Source of the DNA: Oscillospiraceae bacterium
GTDB taxonomy: Bacteria > Bacillota > Clostridia > Oscillospirales > Ruminococcaceae
Length of the DNA: 64,000 nt
Direction of reading: 5' to 3'
Assembly: GCA_018110985.1 (NCBI GenBank)
Contig: JAGAWT010000031.1
Coordinates: 1-64,000, forward strand
Below are positions 25,640 to 33,733 of the stretch, piece by piece. Below the pieces are notes generated by a model. The model was not told the origin of the DNA and searched no databases. It saw only the letters and a program-made list of their open reading frames with translations. Every line of letters begins with the position of its first letter. Within the stretch, counting starts at the first letter, position 1. The position numbers and the translations under genes are program-made.

Positions 25640-26998
25640 CTATTTCAGCACCGCCATGGCTATACTGAAATAAAGCAGTGTGGAGAAGCTGTCCACTATG
25701 GTGGAGAGCAGAGGGGCGGACATGATGGCAGGGTCTGCCTTCAGCTTTTTTGCCGCCATGGGCAGGACACATCCGAGAAGATTTGCAAGCACCATGGTGC
25801 CTATGAGGGTAACTGACACTATCCCCGCTATGACGGGATCGTGGTAGAAGATCATTATCCTGATGAAATTCACCGCAGCCAGTGCCGTACTGCATATGCC
25901 CGCAATGCCCAGTTCTTTCAGGATGACCGCAAAGAAATCCTTGGGGCGTATCTCATCTACCGCCATGCCCTGAATGACCATGGAAGATGACTGGGAGCCG
26001 CAGTTTCCGCCGGTGCCCGTCAGCATGGGCAGGAACGCCACAAGCAGGGGGACTGCGGCTATCTGTGCCTCGAACTGCCCCGTGATAAAGCCTGTGATGG
26101 TGGCAGAGAGCATAAGCACCAGCAGCCACACTATCCTGTTGCCGGCGTGACGGAAAACTCCCGTCTTGAAATAGCCTTCCTCGTAGGGGCTGATAGCGCT
26201 CATTCGGGCGATATCCTCGGCGTTTTCCTCACGCATAACGTCCATGATGTCATCGAAGGTGATGATCCCCACGATGCGCTCCTCGTTGTCAACCACCGGG
26301 ACTGCCGCCAGGTCGTGCTTCGAGAAAAGGTTCGCCACCGACTCCCTGTCCTCGTGGACGGGGACGGAGAGCACATTGCTGTCCATTACGTTTTCTATGA
26401 GCTCATCATCGTCCGCCACCACAAGATCCAGCAGCGACACACTGCCTATCAGCCTTTTCCTGTCGGTAACATAGCAGGTGTAGACCGTCTCCTTGACTAT
26501 GCCTACGGCTCTTATGCGCTCCATAGCCTCAAATACGGTATCATCACGGCGGAAATAGACATACTCCGTGGTCATGATGGAACCCGCACTGTCCTCGGGG
26601 TATTTGAGCAGCTCGTTTATCTGCTTTCTCTTTTCGGGATCCGCATTTTTGAGTATCCTCTGCACCACGTTTGCGGGCATATCCTCTATGATGTCCACCG
26701 TATCATCAAGGTACAGCTCATCCAGCACCGCCTTCAGCTCCCTGTCGGAAAAGGCGTTGATGAGGGTGACCTGCATATCGTTATCCATAAAGGTGAACAC
26801 CTCTGCCGCAGTGTCCTTCGGCAGGATGCGGAACATAAGCGTAAGCTCCTTTTCGGAAAAGCTGTCGCCCTTTTCGGAAAGCTCCCCGAAAAGCTCAGCC
26901 GTGTCTGCGGGCATCATTTCCCCGAGAGCGGCTTTCAGCTCCGCAAAGCTCCTTTTTTCAATGAGCTCTGCGGCTCTCTTCATATCAAGTATCTCCAT
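25640..26998 (-). CDS. mgtE: MgtE magnesium transporter 2
   Basis: 452 residues. An N-terminal MgtE regulatory domain (about 1-130), two CBS domains (about 135-255, with SAGSIMTTEYV and GIITFDDIMDVM), and five C-terminal membrane spans containing LPMLTGTGGNCGSQSSSM, the conserved pore region of Mg2+ channels of this family. All elements are intact. It lies 12 nt downstream of mgtE1 and is a tandem paralog, so the pair probably makes two homodimers or a heteromer. Confidence 0.95.
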   Translation of the reverse strand: MEILDMKRAAELIEKRSFAELKAALGEMMPADTAELFGELSEKGDSFSEKELTLMFRILPKDTAAEVFTFMDNDMQVTLINAFSDRELKAVLDELYLDDTVDIIEDMPANVVQRILKNADPEKRKQINELLKYPEDSAGSIMTTEYVYFRRDDTVFEAMERIRAVGIVKETVYTCYVTDRKRLIGSVSLLDLVVADDDELIENVMDSNVLSVPVHEDRESVANLFSKHDLAAVPVVDNEERIVGIITFDDIMDVMREENAEDIARMSAISPYEEGYFKTGVFRHAGNRIVWLLVLMLSATITGFITGQFEAQIAAVPLLVAFLPMLTGTGGNCGSQSSSMVIQGMAVDEIRPKDFFAVILKELGIAGICSTALAAVNFIRIMIFYHDPVIAGIVSVTLIGTMVLANLLGCVLPMAAKKLKADPAIMSAPLLSTIVDSFSTLLYFSIAMAVLK

Positions 26999-27010
26999 GC
27001 TCAGCCCCCC

Positions 27011-28375
27011 TTAAAAAGCCATCAGCTTTGAGGCAAAGCTGAAAAAGATAAGGGTGGAGCAGCTGTCCACCAGCGTGGAGAGCAGCGGAGCGGACATAAT
27101 GGCAGGGTCTATCCCCAGCCGCTTTGCAAGCATGGGGAGCACGCATCCCAGCAGCTTTGAGAGTATGACCGTACACACCAGCGCCACCGAGACCACCGCC
27201 GCCAGCAGGGGGTTTTTGTAGAAAAGCATTATCCTGCCGAAATTGACGGCAGCCAGCACCGCCGCACATATTATGGCGACCCTGAATTCCTTGAACACCA
27301 CCCTGAAAAAGTCCTTCGGCTGTATCTCCTCCACCGCCATTCCCTGTATGATAAGGGAGGAGGTCTGGGAGCCGCAGTTTCCGCCGGTGTCGGTGAGCAT
27401 GGGCATGAACGCCACAAGCAGTGGTATGGAGGCTATGAGAGCCTCAAAGTGGTTGGTGATGGCGCCTGTTATGGTGGCGGAGAGCATAAGTATCAGCAGC
27501 CACGGCATACGCTTTGCGGCGTGCTTGAAGATGCTCGTATCGAAATAATTCCCTTCAACGGGGACCACGGCGCTCATCATTGCCATATCCTCTGCGTTTT
27601 CCTCACGCATAACGTCCATGACGTCGTCGAAGGTGATGATACCCAGTATCCTGTCCTCATCGTCCACCACGGGAACGGCTGCAAGGTCGTGCTTTGAGAA
27701 AAGGTTTGCCACCTTTTCCTGGTCCTCATGGGAGCGCACGCTGATGACAGTGGTATCCATTACATTCTTTATCAGCTCGTTCGCATCTGCCACCACAAGA
27801 TCCAGCAGAGATACTGACCCTATGAGCTTTTTCTGCTCCGTCACATAACAGGTGTAGACCGTTTCCTTCACTATGCCTACCGCCTTTATGCGGGTCAGCG
27901 CCTCCTTTACGGTGTCGGTGCCGTAAAAATACACAAACTCCGTTGTCATGATGGAGCCTGCGCTGTCGTCCGGGTATTTCAGCAGTTCGTTTATCTGCTT
28001 TCTTTTTTCCTTGTCTGCCACCTTCAGTATCCTTGTGACCACATTTGCGGGCATATCCTCTATCATGTCCACGGTGTCATCAAGGTACAGCTCATCCAGA
28101 ACGGCTGAAAGCTCCCTGTCGGAAAAGCCGTTGATGAGCATTATCTGCAGGTCTGCATCCATATAGGCAAAAACATCCGCAGCCAGATCCTTGGGAAGGA
28201 TGCGGAAGGTAAGGGTGAGCTCCTTTTCGCCGAAATCCTCTCTTTCGTCGGACAGCTCCCCAAAAAGTGCGGCAATATCCGCAGGCATGAGCTCCGACAG
28301 GAATTTTCTGAGCTCGGCAAATCCCTTTGCCTTGAGCAGACCTATCACAAGCTCCGGTGTTACTATTCCTTTCAT
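27011..28375 (-). CDS. mgtE: MgtE magnesium transporter 1
   Basis: 454 residues with the same layout as its neighbour: MgtE N-domain, CBS pair (DDSAGSIMTTEFV, GIITFDDVMDVM), five membrane spans with LPMLTDTGGNCGSQTSSL. The pore motif reads TDTGG here and TGTGG in copy 2. Start codon context is AAAAGGGG then ATG after 7 nt, and that ribosome-binding site can pair with an upstream CCCCTTTT. It is the first gene of the tandem pair. Confidence 0.95.
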   Translation of the reverse strand: MKGIVTPELVIGLLKAKGFAELRKFLSELMPADIAALFGELSDEREDFGEKELTLTFRILPKDLAADVFAYMDADLQIMLINGFSDRELSAVLDELYLDDTVDMIEDMPANVVTRILKVADKEKRKQINELLKYPDDSAGSIMTTEFVYFYGTDTVKEALTRIKAVGIVKETVYTCYVTEQKKLIGSVSLLDLVVADANELIKNVMDTTVISVRSHEDQEKVANLFSKHDLAAVPVVDDEDRILGIITFDDVMDVMREENAEDMAMMSAVVPVEGNYFDTSIFKHAAKRMPWLLILMLSATITGAITNHFEALIASIPLLVAFMPMLTDTGGNCGSQTSSLIIQGMAVEEIQPKDFFRVVFKEFRVAIICAAVLAAVNFGRIMLFYKNPLLAAVVSVALVCTVILSKLLGCVLPMLAKRLGIDPAIMSAPLLSTLVDSCSTLIFFSFASKLMAF

Positions 28376-28605
28376 GATCTGACCCCTTTTCCGTTTGATA
28401 TCAAAAAGGGGCGCAGTAGAACAAAGCCTTACTCAGAGCACAAAGCCCGCCGATCCATCAGGACCGTAAAGCATGGCAGGCCTTGCAGCAAAACAAAAGT
28501 GAGTATACTTCGGGGAACTGCGCCGCTGTTGGTACTGTCCATATACTCACTTCCTTTATCAGATGATCCCGCCGCCCTGAGGGCTGCGGCCGGCTGCTTC
28601 AAAGA
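28376..28605 (-). promoter_or_regulatory. Structured leader of the mgtE pair with sequestered RBS
   Basis: Two inverted repeats are visible: GTGAGTATA (28499-28507) with TATACTCAC (28542-28550), and CCCCTTTT (28383-28390) with AAAAGGGG (28404-28411) enclosing the palindrome TTTGATATCAAA. On the mRNA the second hairpin covers the mgtE1 ribosome-binding site. A magnesium-responsive leader would fit, but I cannot match the known M-box motifs, so the class is open. Confidence 0.55.
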
Positions 28606-29031
28606 TCACATTCTATTCTTAAGTATCATAAATACAGTATACAAAGAGATCAGCCAGAACGCCACAGCTGTATAAAGATACCTCTTCTCCGCTTTTTTTG
28701 CAATGGGGTCGTAAATGCCCCTGCGGGGATCCTCCGGGTCTATCATCAGTTCCACCGTGTCACCGTTTTGGGGATGGAGCGACCCGCCCGTATAAACACG
28801 GTTGTTCCCGCTTATCGTTTCGGATCCCAGGGTAAAGGTATAGGAGCAGTTATATTCACGGCTCCTGCCGTAGCCCCTGCGGTCAAAGCCTATGCACATA
28901 CCGGTCACGGGAACGGTGCAGCGTTTTCTCAGCTCCACTGTCTCAAAATACTTTATGATGTGCCATACACCCATGCCGATCAGCACGAGCAGTCCGATAA
29001 TACCCACCAGGTATTCACTGATCCACGCCAT
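28606..29031 (-). CDS. DUF3592-like membrane protein
   Basis: 141 residues. Hydrophobic segment (about 6-28), polar beta-rich middle ending in the DPEDPR turn, and second hydrophobic segment (about 118-138). Same layout as the product of 2208-2741. Function unknown. It overlaps the preceding zinc-ribbon gene by 17 nt and is the last gene of the sirtuin operon. Confidence 0.7.
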   Translation of the reverse strand: MAWISEYLVGIIGLLVLIGMGVWHIIKYFETVELRKRCTVPVTGMCIGFDRRGYGRSREYNCSYTFTLGSETISGNNRVYTGGSLHPQNGDTVELMIDPEDPRRGIYDPIAKKAEKRYLYTAVAFWLISLYTVFMILKNRM

Positions 29032-30196
29032 ATCCTATGTCTATGCTCCCCGGCTCTATCTGCCTGCCGTTCGCCCTGAGGGTGATCTTCCTGATGTCCT
29101 CCGCTTTTATGCCGCATTCCTTTTCAAGGGCGGCCGTTCCGAAAAACGCTCTTCCCTCTGTGTTGTCGTATTCCTCCGGCTCTGCGGTATACTCACTGCT
29201 GCCGTCCCACAGGATAACAGCCATGGGTACAGCATCCGCCGCAGGCTCCATTTTGTAGGTGACGGTGATGCCGCCCTCAGGAGAAAGCGTTCCCTCAGGC
29301 TCTATCTCTGCGAAAACATCAAGACCCATCGCCTTATCGTACATGGGCTCATAGGACTTCAAAACAGGCTCTGCCGCCGCTTTTTCCGTCTTTTCGGACT
29401 TTTTGCTGTCCTTTTTGTCCTTCTTATCCTTTTTGTCCTTTTTATCGGACTTTTCCGGGCCCTTGTCCTTAACGGCGCTTTCTGCCTCTGTCGAGACAGA
29501 GGATGCAGGAGCGTCCTCGTTCACTCTGTTCCCCCGCAGCAGCATGATGCCGGCTATAACGCCGCCCACCACCAGCACCGCCGCCGCAATGGCGATCATC
29601 AGCACCGCAGACGGCTTTTTTTCCTCGTCCGTGTCCTCGCTCCACCCGAAGGAGGAGAAGGAATCGTCGTTTTTCTCCCCGTGGCTCCTCTGAGCCCCGG
29701 ATGAATTGGCGGGTGCCACGGTCACAGGCCTTTCGTCACGGACTTTCGGCTTTGACGGCTTCGGCGGTGCGCCAAGGTCTTCAAGCACCGGCATTGCGGG
29801 CATCATTTCCTCATGGTGTACCTTCTTCGGTCTGTCCGGGGTGATATCCGCCTCCAGCTCCCCGCCGCTCACCTTGTCCGAGACAAGGGAGGAGGGTGCC
29901 GCATCCTCCGCCTTTACATCCTCTTCGCTCTCATCCCCGCTGCCCTCCAGCAGCTTCGCCTTGTCCTTCGGCGACATACTGTCGGAAAGAGCATCCTGTT
30001 CGTCGGAGAGCCTTTCGAGAGAGGGGTCTCCCACCGCTGCAGCCGCCTTGTCGGAGGCGACGTTCACGGAAGTGCCTATATCCTCGTCGAATACATCCTC
30101 TGTTTTGTAAGCATCAAAAACCACAGCAGCGCCGCAGGAACGGCAGTACTTCGAGCCGGGAAAAAGTTCGGCGCCGCAGCTTGAACACTTGGGCAT
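29015..30196 (-). CDS. Zinc-ribbon membrane protein with Lys-rich repeat linker
   Basis: 393 residues. The N-terminal zinc ribbon has CSSCG and CRSCG pairs (residues 4-22). An acidic disordered region (about 30-185) is followed by one membrane span (about 190-212), an outer linker with repeated KKD units (about 240-262), and a C-terminal beta-rich domain. This is the common Firmicutes pattern of a cytoplasmic zinc ribbon tied to an outer domain; function unknown. The KKD repeats are encoded by a short tandem DNA repeat near 29400-29455. It starts 3 nt after the epimerase-like gene. Confidence 0.72.
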   Translation of the reverse strand: MPKCSSCGAELFPGSKYCRSCGAAVVFDAYKTEDVFDEDIGTSVNVASDKAAAAVGDPSLERLSDEQDALSDSMSPKDKAKLLEGSGDESEEDVKAEDAAPSSLVSDKVSGGELEADITPDRPKKVHHEEMMPAMPVLEDLGAPPKPSKPKVRDERPVTVAPANSSGAQRSHGEKNDDSFSSFGWSEDTDEEKKPSAVLMIAIAAAVLVVGGVIAGIMLLRGNRVNEDAPASSVSTEAESAVKDKGPEKSDKKDKKDKKDKKDSKKSEKTEKAAAEPVLKSYEPMYDKAMGLDVFAEIEPEGTLSPEGGITVTYKMEPAADAVPMAVILWDGSSEYTAEPEEYDNTEGRAFFGTAALEKECGIKAEDIRKITLRANGRQIEPGSIDIGYGVDQ

Positions 30197-30199
30197 ATC

Positions 30200-31195
30200 C
30201 TATCCTCTTGTAAAAAATCTCTGTACCGCTGTGTAGCTCTCCCCGGGGGAAAGCTCCTCATATCCGCTCACATCTGCGGGAACATCCATATTGGGGGCAT
30301 TTACCTGTGCTGTCATGGGCTCCGGGCAGAAATAGCCCATAAAGCCCTCATGGTTCCAGATTATCCAGAACTTGTAGTGTCCGTCCACTTCATTGAGGAT
30401 CTGTCTGCCGCTTGCAGTGTCGGAAACGATCACTCCTCTGAATCCGTCCAGTTCGCCGCCTGTGTACATATCATTGCAGATGTCCGTAAGCACGGGACAC
30501 TTGCCCGTAAGGTACTCCCTGTCATAATCGCTGAGCTCTCTTACGGTGCCGTCAGGCAGCCAGCGGGTCTTGTCAAAGGAGATATATTCCTTTGCAGGCA
30601 CCCTGAGCCTTACATCCTCCTGCCTTGCGCCCTTTACAAAGGGGGCATTGACGGTGGTGTGGGTGGCAAAGGAAACAGGCAGCCTTTTGCCGCTCCTGTT
30701 GGTAAGGGTCACCCTGTGGGAAAGGCCTGCGGGAGAAAGCTCATAGTCTATGTTCAGAACGAAATCCAGCGGCAGGAACTCAAAGAACTCATCCTTTTCG
30801 TCAAACTCGAAGGTCGTCCCCAGGTAAGCCGTATCCCCCTTTGCCTCGCACCTTGTCACCCTATGGGCTCTCTTGTGTACGAAGCCGTGGATATGGTTGC
30901 CGAAAGCGGTCTCGTTCACGGGCAGGTGATAGACCGCATCCGATGTGCGGAGAACACCGCCGTCAAAGCGGTTGGGAAGGTAGAGAGTGGGGAGCCCCCA
31001 TATCTCGGGAGAACCCATGATATCCTCCGCAGTTGCAGCCTCACTGTACCTGAACACCTCTATGTCACGCTCCGTATCAAAGAACCTGACACAATTTGAG
31101 CCCCATGCGGGGACGATGACTGCGGTATAGCTGCCGCTTTTCAGTTCGACGGCATCATAGCCCTTGAAGCTTGAAGAATTGACGGATGCGCCCAT
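30200..31195 (-). CDS. Aldose 1-epimerase family protein
   Basis: 331 residues, galactose-mutarotase-like beta-sandwich. Supporting segments are LPNRFDGGVL, the His-containing NHIHGFVHKRAH, and the later THTTVNAPF. Substrate is likely a free or terminal sugar; exact specificity is unknown. GGGAGG precedes the ATG. It is embedded between nadC and the zinc-ribbon gene in one minus-strand unit with gaps of 18 and 3 nt. Confidence 0.82.
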   Translation of the reverse strand: MGASVNSSSFKGYDAVELKSGSYTAVIVPAWGSNCVRFFDTERDIEVFRYSEAATAEDIMGSPEIWGLPTLYLPNRFDGGVLRTSDAVYHLPVNETAFGNHIHGFVHKRAHRVTRCEAKGDTAYLGTTFEFDEKDEFFEFLPLDFVLNIDYELSPAGLSHRVTLTNRSGKRLPVSFATHTTVNAPFVKGARQEDVRLRVPAKEYISFDKTRWLPDGTVRELSDYDREYLTGKCPVLTDICNDMYTGGELDGFRGVIVSDTASGRQILNEVDGHYKFWIIWNHEGFMGYFCPEPMTAQVNAPNMDVPADVSGYEELSPGESYTAVQRFFTRG

Positions 31196-31213
31196 TTTAA
31201 GCTGCCTCCCTGT

Positions 31214-32053
31214 TTATTTTCTTATTTTGAGAGAAATATCGAATGCCTTTACCGAGTGAGTCAATGCCCCGGAGGATATTATATCCACTCCCGTGGCGCT
31301 CACCCTTTCGACAGTCTCTATGTCTATATTGCCGGATGCCTCCAGTATGGCTCTGCCGTCGCAGACCTCCACACAGTGAGCCATTTCCTCCACGCTCATG
31401 TTGTCCAGCATGATGACTTCCACACCGCACTCTATGGCCTCCAGCATATCCGCCTCGGTGCGGGCCTCCACCTCTATCTTCGCCATGTGTCCCAGAGACG
31501 CCCTCAGAGCCTCCACAGCCGGGGTGATGCCGCCGTAGGCATCTATGTGGTTGTCCTTCAGCATAGCCGCATCGGACAGGTTGAAGCGATGGTTGAAGCC
31601 TCCGCCGCAGAGCACTGCGTATTTCTGGAGAGCACGCAGACCGGGAAGTGTCTTTCTGGTGTCAACTATGCGGGCATGGCCTGTCCTTCCCGCAGCCTTT
31701 ACCAGCCTGTTGGTGGCGGTCGCTACGCCGCTCATGTGGCAAAGCAGGTTCAGAGCCGTTCTCTCACCTTTCAGGATGGTGGCGGTTCTGCCCTTTATCC
31801 TTGCGATGATATTGCCCTTTTTCACGTCTTCACCGTCGTTTATCAGCTTTTCGGTGACCATTTCGGGATCCAGGAGCTCAAAGGTGTGCAGAGCCGCATC
31901 AACACCTGCCGCAACGCCCTCCGCCTTTGACACGAACTCCGCTGTGCTCATGTCATCCCCCGCAATGAGAAGATCCGTTGCAAGGTCGATGTAGTTTATA
32001 TCCTCTTGTATAGCTCTTTTGATGACATCATCTATATAAAACTGTGGCAGCAT
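31214..32053 (-). CDS. nadC: Quinolinate phosphoribosyltransferase
   Basis: 279 residues. Converts quinolinate and PRPP to nicotinate mononucleotide in de novo NAD synthesis. Family motifs present are RTALNLLCHMSGVAT, the substrate-binding DTRKTLPGLR, GGGFNHRFNLSD, LKDNH and the C-terminal SSGALTHS. nadA and nadB are not in the window. The gene follows the sirtuin gene by 15 nt, coupling NAD synthesis with NAD consumption. Confidence 0.95.
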   Translation of the reverse strand: MLPQFYIDDVIKRAIQEDINYIDLATDLLIAGDDMSTAEFVSKAEGVAAGVDAALHTFELLDPEMVTEKLINDGEDVKKGNIIARIKGRTATILKGERTALNLLCHMSGVATATNRLVKAAGRTGHARIVDTRKTLPGLRALQKYAVLCGGGFNHRFNLSDAAMLKDNHIDAYGGITPAVEALRASLGHMAKIEVEARTEADMLEAIECGVEVIMLDNMSVEEMAHCVEVCDGRAILEASGNIDIETVERVSATGVDIISSGALTHSVKAFDISLKIRK

Positions 32054-32068
32054 ATTTTCCTCCGCAGG

Positions 32069-32800
32069 TCAGGGATTGACACAATGGTCAAGGGTCTCGC
32101 CGATGGATGCGTTTATGAGCAGGTCGGCACGGTCGTCAAAGCCGGTGGAACTCTTGTTTATCAGCACCAGCTTGTGTCCGTTGTAGTAGTTGATAAGTCC
32201 GCTGGCGGGGTACACCGAAAGGGATGTGCCGCCTATTATGAGCATATCGCAGTTTTCTATCGCCTCTACCGAAGCATTGACTATGCTCTGGTCAAGCCCC
32301 TCCTGATAGAGCACCACATCGGGCTTGAGAAGCCGTCCGCACTCGCTGCATCCGGGGATGCCGTCATAGTCCTTCACATAGCGGGCATCGTGCATCTTGC
32401 CGCAGTTCACGCAGTAGTTCCTGTGTACAGAGCCGTGGAGCTCATAAACCGTCTTTGAGCCCGCCATCTGGTGGAGCCCGTCTATATTCTGGGTGACCAC
32501 CGCTTTCAGCTTTCCCATCTCCTCCAGCTTTGCAAGCGCCAGATGAGCTTTGTTCGGCTTTGCGTCAAGGTTCAGCAGCTTATCCTTGTAGAACTCGTAG
32601 AAATCGCCCACATTATTGCAGAAAAAGCTGTGGCTGAGTATAGTCTCCGGAGGATACTTGTACTTCATATTGTAAAGACCGTCAACGCTCCTGAAATCGG
32701 GTATACCGCTCTCGGTGGATACTCCGGCGCCCCCGAAAAACACTATATTATCGGAAGCCTGTATCCATTCCTTCAAGGTTTCCACATTCTGAGTAGACAT
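32069..32800 (-). CDS. Sir2-type NAD-dependent protein deacylase
   Basis: 243 residues. NAD-binding GGAGVSTESGIPDFRS, catalytic-His region TQNIDGLHQMAGS followed by ELHGSV, zinc cysteines in CVNCGK and CSECGR, and the C-terminal GTSLSVYPASGL. Uses NAD to remove acyl groups from lysines, releasing nicotinamide and O-acyl-ADP-ribose. GGAGG lies close to the ATG. It heads a five-gene unit with nadC, an epimerase-like gene, a zinc-ribbon gene and a DUF3592 gene. Confidence 0.95.
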   Translation of the reverse strand: MSTQNVETLKEWIQASDNIVFFGGAGVSTESGIPDFRSVDGLYNMKYKYPPETILSHSFFCNNVGDFYEFYKDKLLNLDAKPNKAHLALAKLEEMGKLKAVVTQNIDGLHQMAGSKTVYELHGSVHRNYCVNCGKMHDARYVKDYDGIPGCSECGRLLKPDVVLYQEGLDQSIVNASVEAIENCDMLIIGGTSLSVYPASGLINYYNGHKLVLINKSSTGFDDRADLLINASIGETLDHCVNP

Positions 32801-32848
32801 ATCTGTCCTCCGTTTCCTGTATTTCAGCGATAATACTGCATATTAACG

Positions 32849-32877
32849 ATTATATCACACTTTTTCTTTAAAGTCAA
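32849..32877 (-). promoter_or_regulatory. Promoter of the sirtuin-nadC operon
   Basis: Minus-strand TTGACT (32877-32872) and TATAAT (32854-32849), spacer 17 bp. The left end of the 2.2-kb mobile unit lies only 18 bp upstream of the -35 box. Confidence 0.88.
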
Positions 32878-32887
32878 CATTTTTTTG

Positions 32888-32895
32888 CCCCTGCA
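32888..32895 (+). repeat. Target-site duplication, left copy
   Basis: CCCCTGCA, identical and in the same orientation as 35083-35090, directly outside the left inverted terminal repeat of the mobile unit. Confidence 0.88.
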
Positions 32896-33059
32896 CCACG
32901 GAAATCAATTTTTAAAAATCATACCATGATATTTGTAGATTATGTAGGGTCAAACCTGTGTGTTCGCCCGCAAATCATGCAAAAAATGGCAAACGGGCGC
33001 ACACATAGTTGCGTCCTACAAAATAACGCGCCTGTTATTTCAAAAATTGATTTCCGTGA
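32896..33059 (+). mobile_element. 164-bp MITE-like element forming the left end of the unit
   Basis: Bounded by the left terminal repeat and an inverted copy at 33043-33058 (16 of 17 bases). Its interior is itself palindromic: TGTAGG with CCTACA, and GTGTG..CGCCCG with CGGGCG..CACAC, around a CAAATCATGC-type centre. It has no coding capacity, typical of a miniature inverted-repeat element. It accounts for most of the 345-bp gap between the sirtuin and tetR genes. Confidence 0.8.
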
Positions 33060-33076
33060 AGCACACGGCATACATA

Positions 33077-33105
33077 TTGACATATCGGAGGATATATGCT
33101 ATAAT
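33077..33105 (+). promoter_or_regulatory. Promoter of the tetR-membrane protein pair
   Basis: TTGACA (33077-33082) and TATAAT (33100-33105) with a 17-bp spacer, inside the mobile unit just right of the MITE-like part. Confidence 0.92.
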
Positions 33106-33123
33106 AGCTAATTATATTAGCTA
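33105..33123 (+). promoter_or_regulatory. Palindromic operator overlapping the tetR -10 box
   Basis: TAGCTAAT (33105-33112) and ATTAGCTA (33116-33123) form a perfect palindrome with a 3-bp centre. It begins at the last base of the -10 box, where a bound repressor would block initiation. Autoregulation by the adjacent TetR protein is the natural inference. Confidence 0.75.
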
Positions 33124-33145
33124 AAAGTGTGAAAGGAGTAGCTGT

Positions 33146-33718
33146 ATGAAAGCCGGGCTGAATAAAGAGAAGATAATTGAAAAAGCGGCTGAGCTCGCGG
33201 AGAAAAACGGTCTTTCCGGTGTGTCCATGAAAGCGCTTGCTGATGAATTGGGGATAAAGCCGCCCTCGCTGTATAAACATTTCGGCGGAGGGCTGGAAGA
33301 ACTTAACAAGGAACTCATGCTCTACGGCTGGAGGCTGCTTGATGGTGAGATAACAAAAGCCGTCATCGGAAAAGCAAAGGACGATGCTGTTATAGCTCTT
33401 TGCCATGCCTACCGCGGATTTGTCGTGTCTCATAAAGGGCTTTATGAAGCTATGCAGTGGTACGATATGTATCAGTCGGAGGAGCACATGCAGGCTTCCG
33501 GGGGTGCGGTAGAGATAATGTACCGTGCGCTCGGCTCGTATGATATGACAGAGGAGCAGAAGGTTCATACAGTGCGTCTTGTGAGGTCTTTCCTGCAAGG
33601 CTTTTCAACGATAGAGGTGCATATCGGGAACGCCCGCCGCGTACCGCTTGACGACTCCTTTGACTTCGCGCTGAATACTATACTGGGCGGGATAGCCGGT
33701 ATGCAGAAAGACCGATAG
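33146..33718 (+). CDS. TetR-family transcriptional regulator
   Basis: 190 residues. The N-terminal helix-turn-helix (about 8-52) has KIIEKAAELAEKNG, VSMKALADELGIKPPSLYKHF. The C-terminal ligand domain (about 75-190) resembles the TetR/WHG type. AAAGGAG precedes the ATG. It sits 15 nt before a membrane-protein gene on a shared transcript and has a palindromic operator at its own promoter, so it probably represses both genes until a ligand is sensed. The whole pair is cargo of the mobile unit. Confidence 0.92.
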   Translation: MKAGLNKEKIIEKAAELAEKNGLSGVSMKALADELGIKPPSLYKHFGGGLEELNKELMLYGWRLLDGEITKAVIGKAKDDAVIALCHAYRGFVVSHKGLYEAMQWYDMYQSEEHMQASGGAVEIMYRALGSYDMTEEQKVHTVRLVRSFLQGFSTIEVHIGNARRVPLDDSFDFALNTILGGIAGMQKDR

Positions 33719-33733
33719 GGAAAGGAGCGCACT

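Noticed and set aside
28376..28605. Known M-box magnesium riboswitch
   Set aside because: I could not find the conserved M-box segments; left as an unclassified structured leader.
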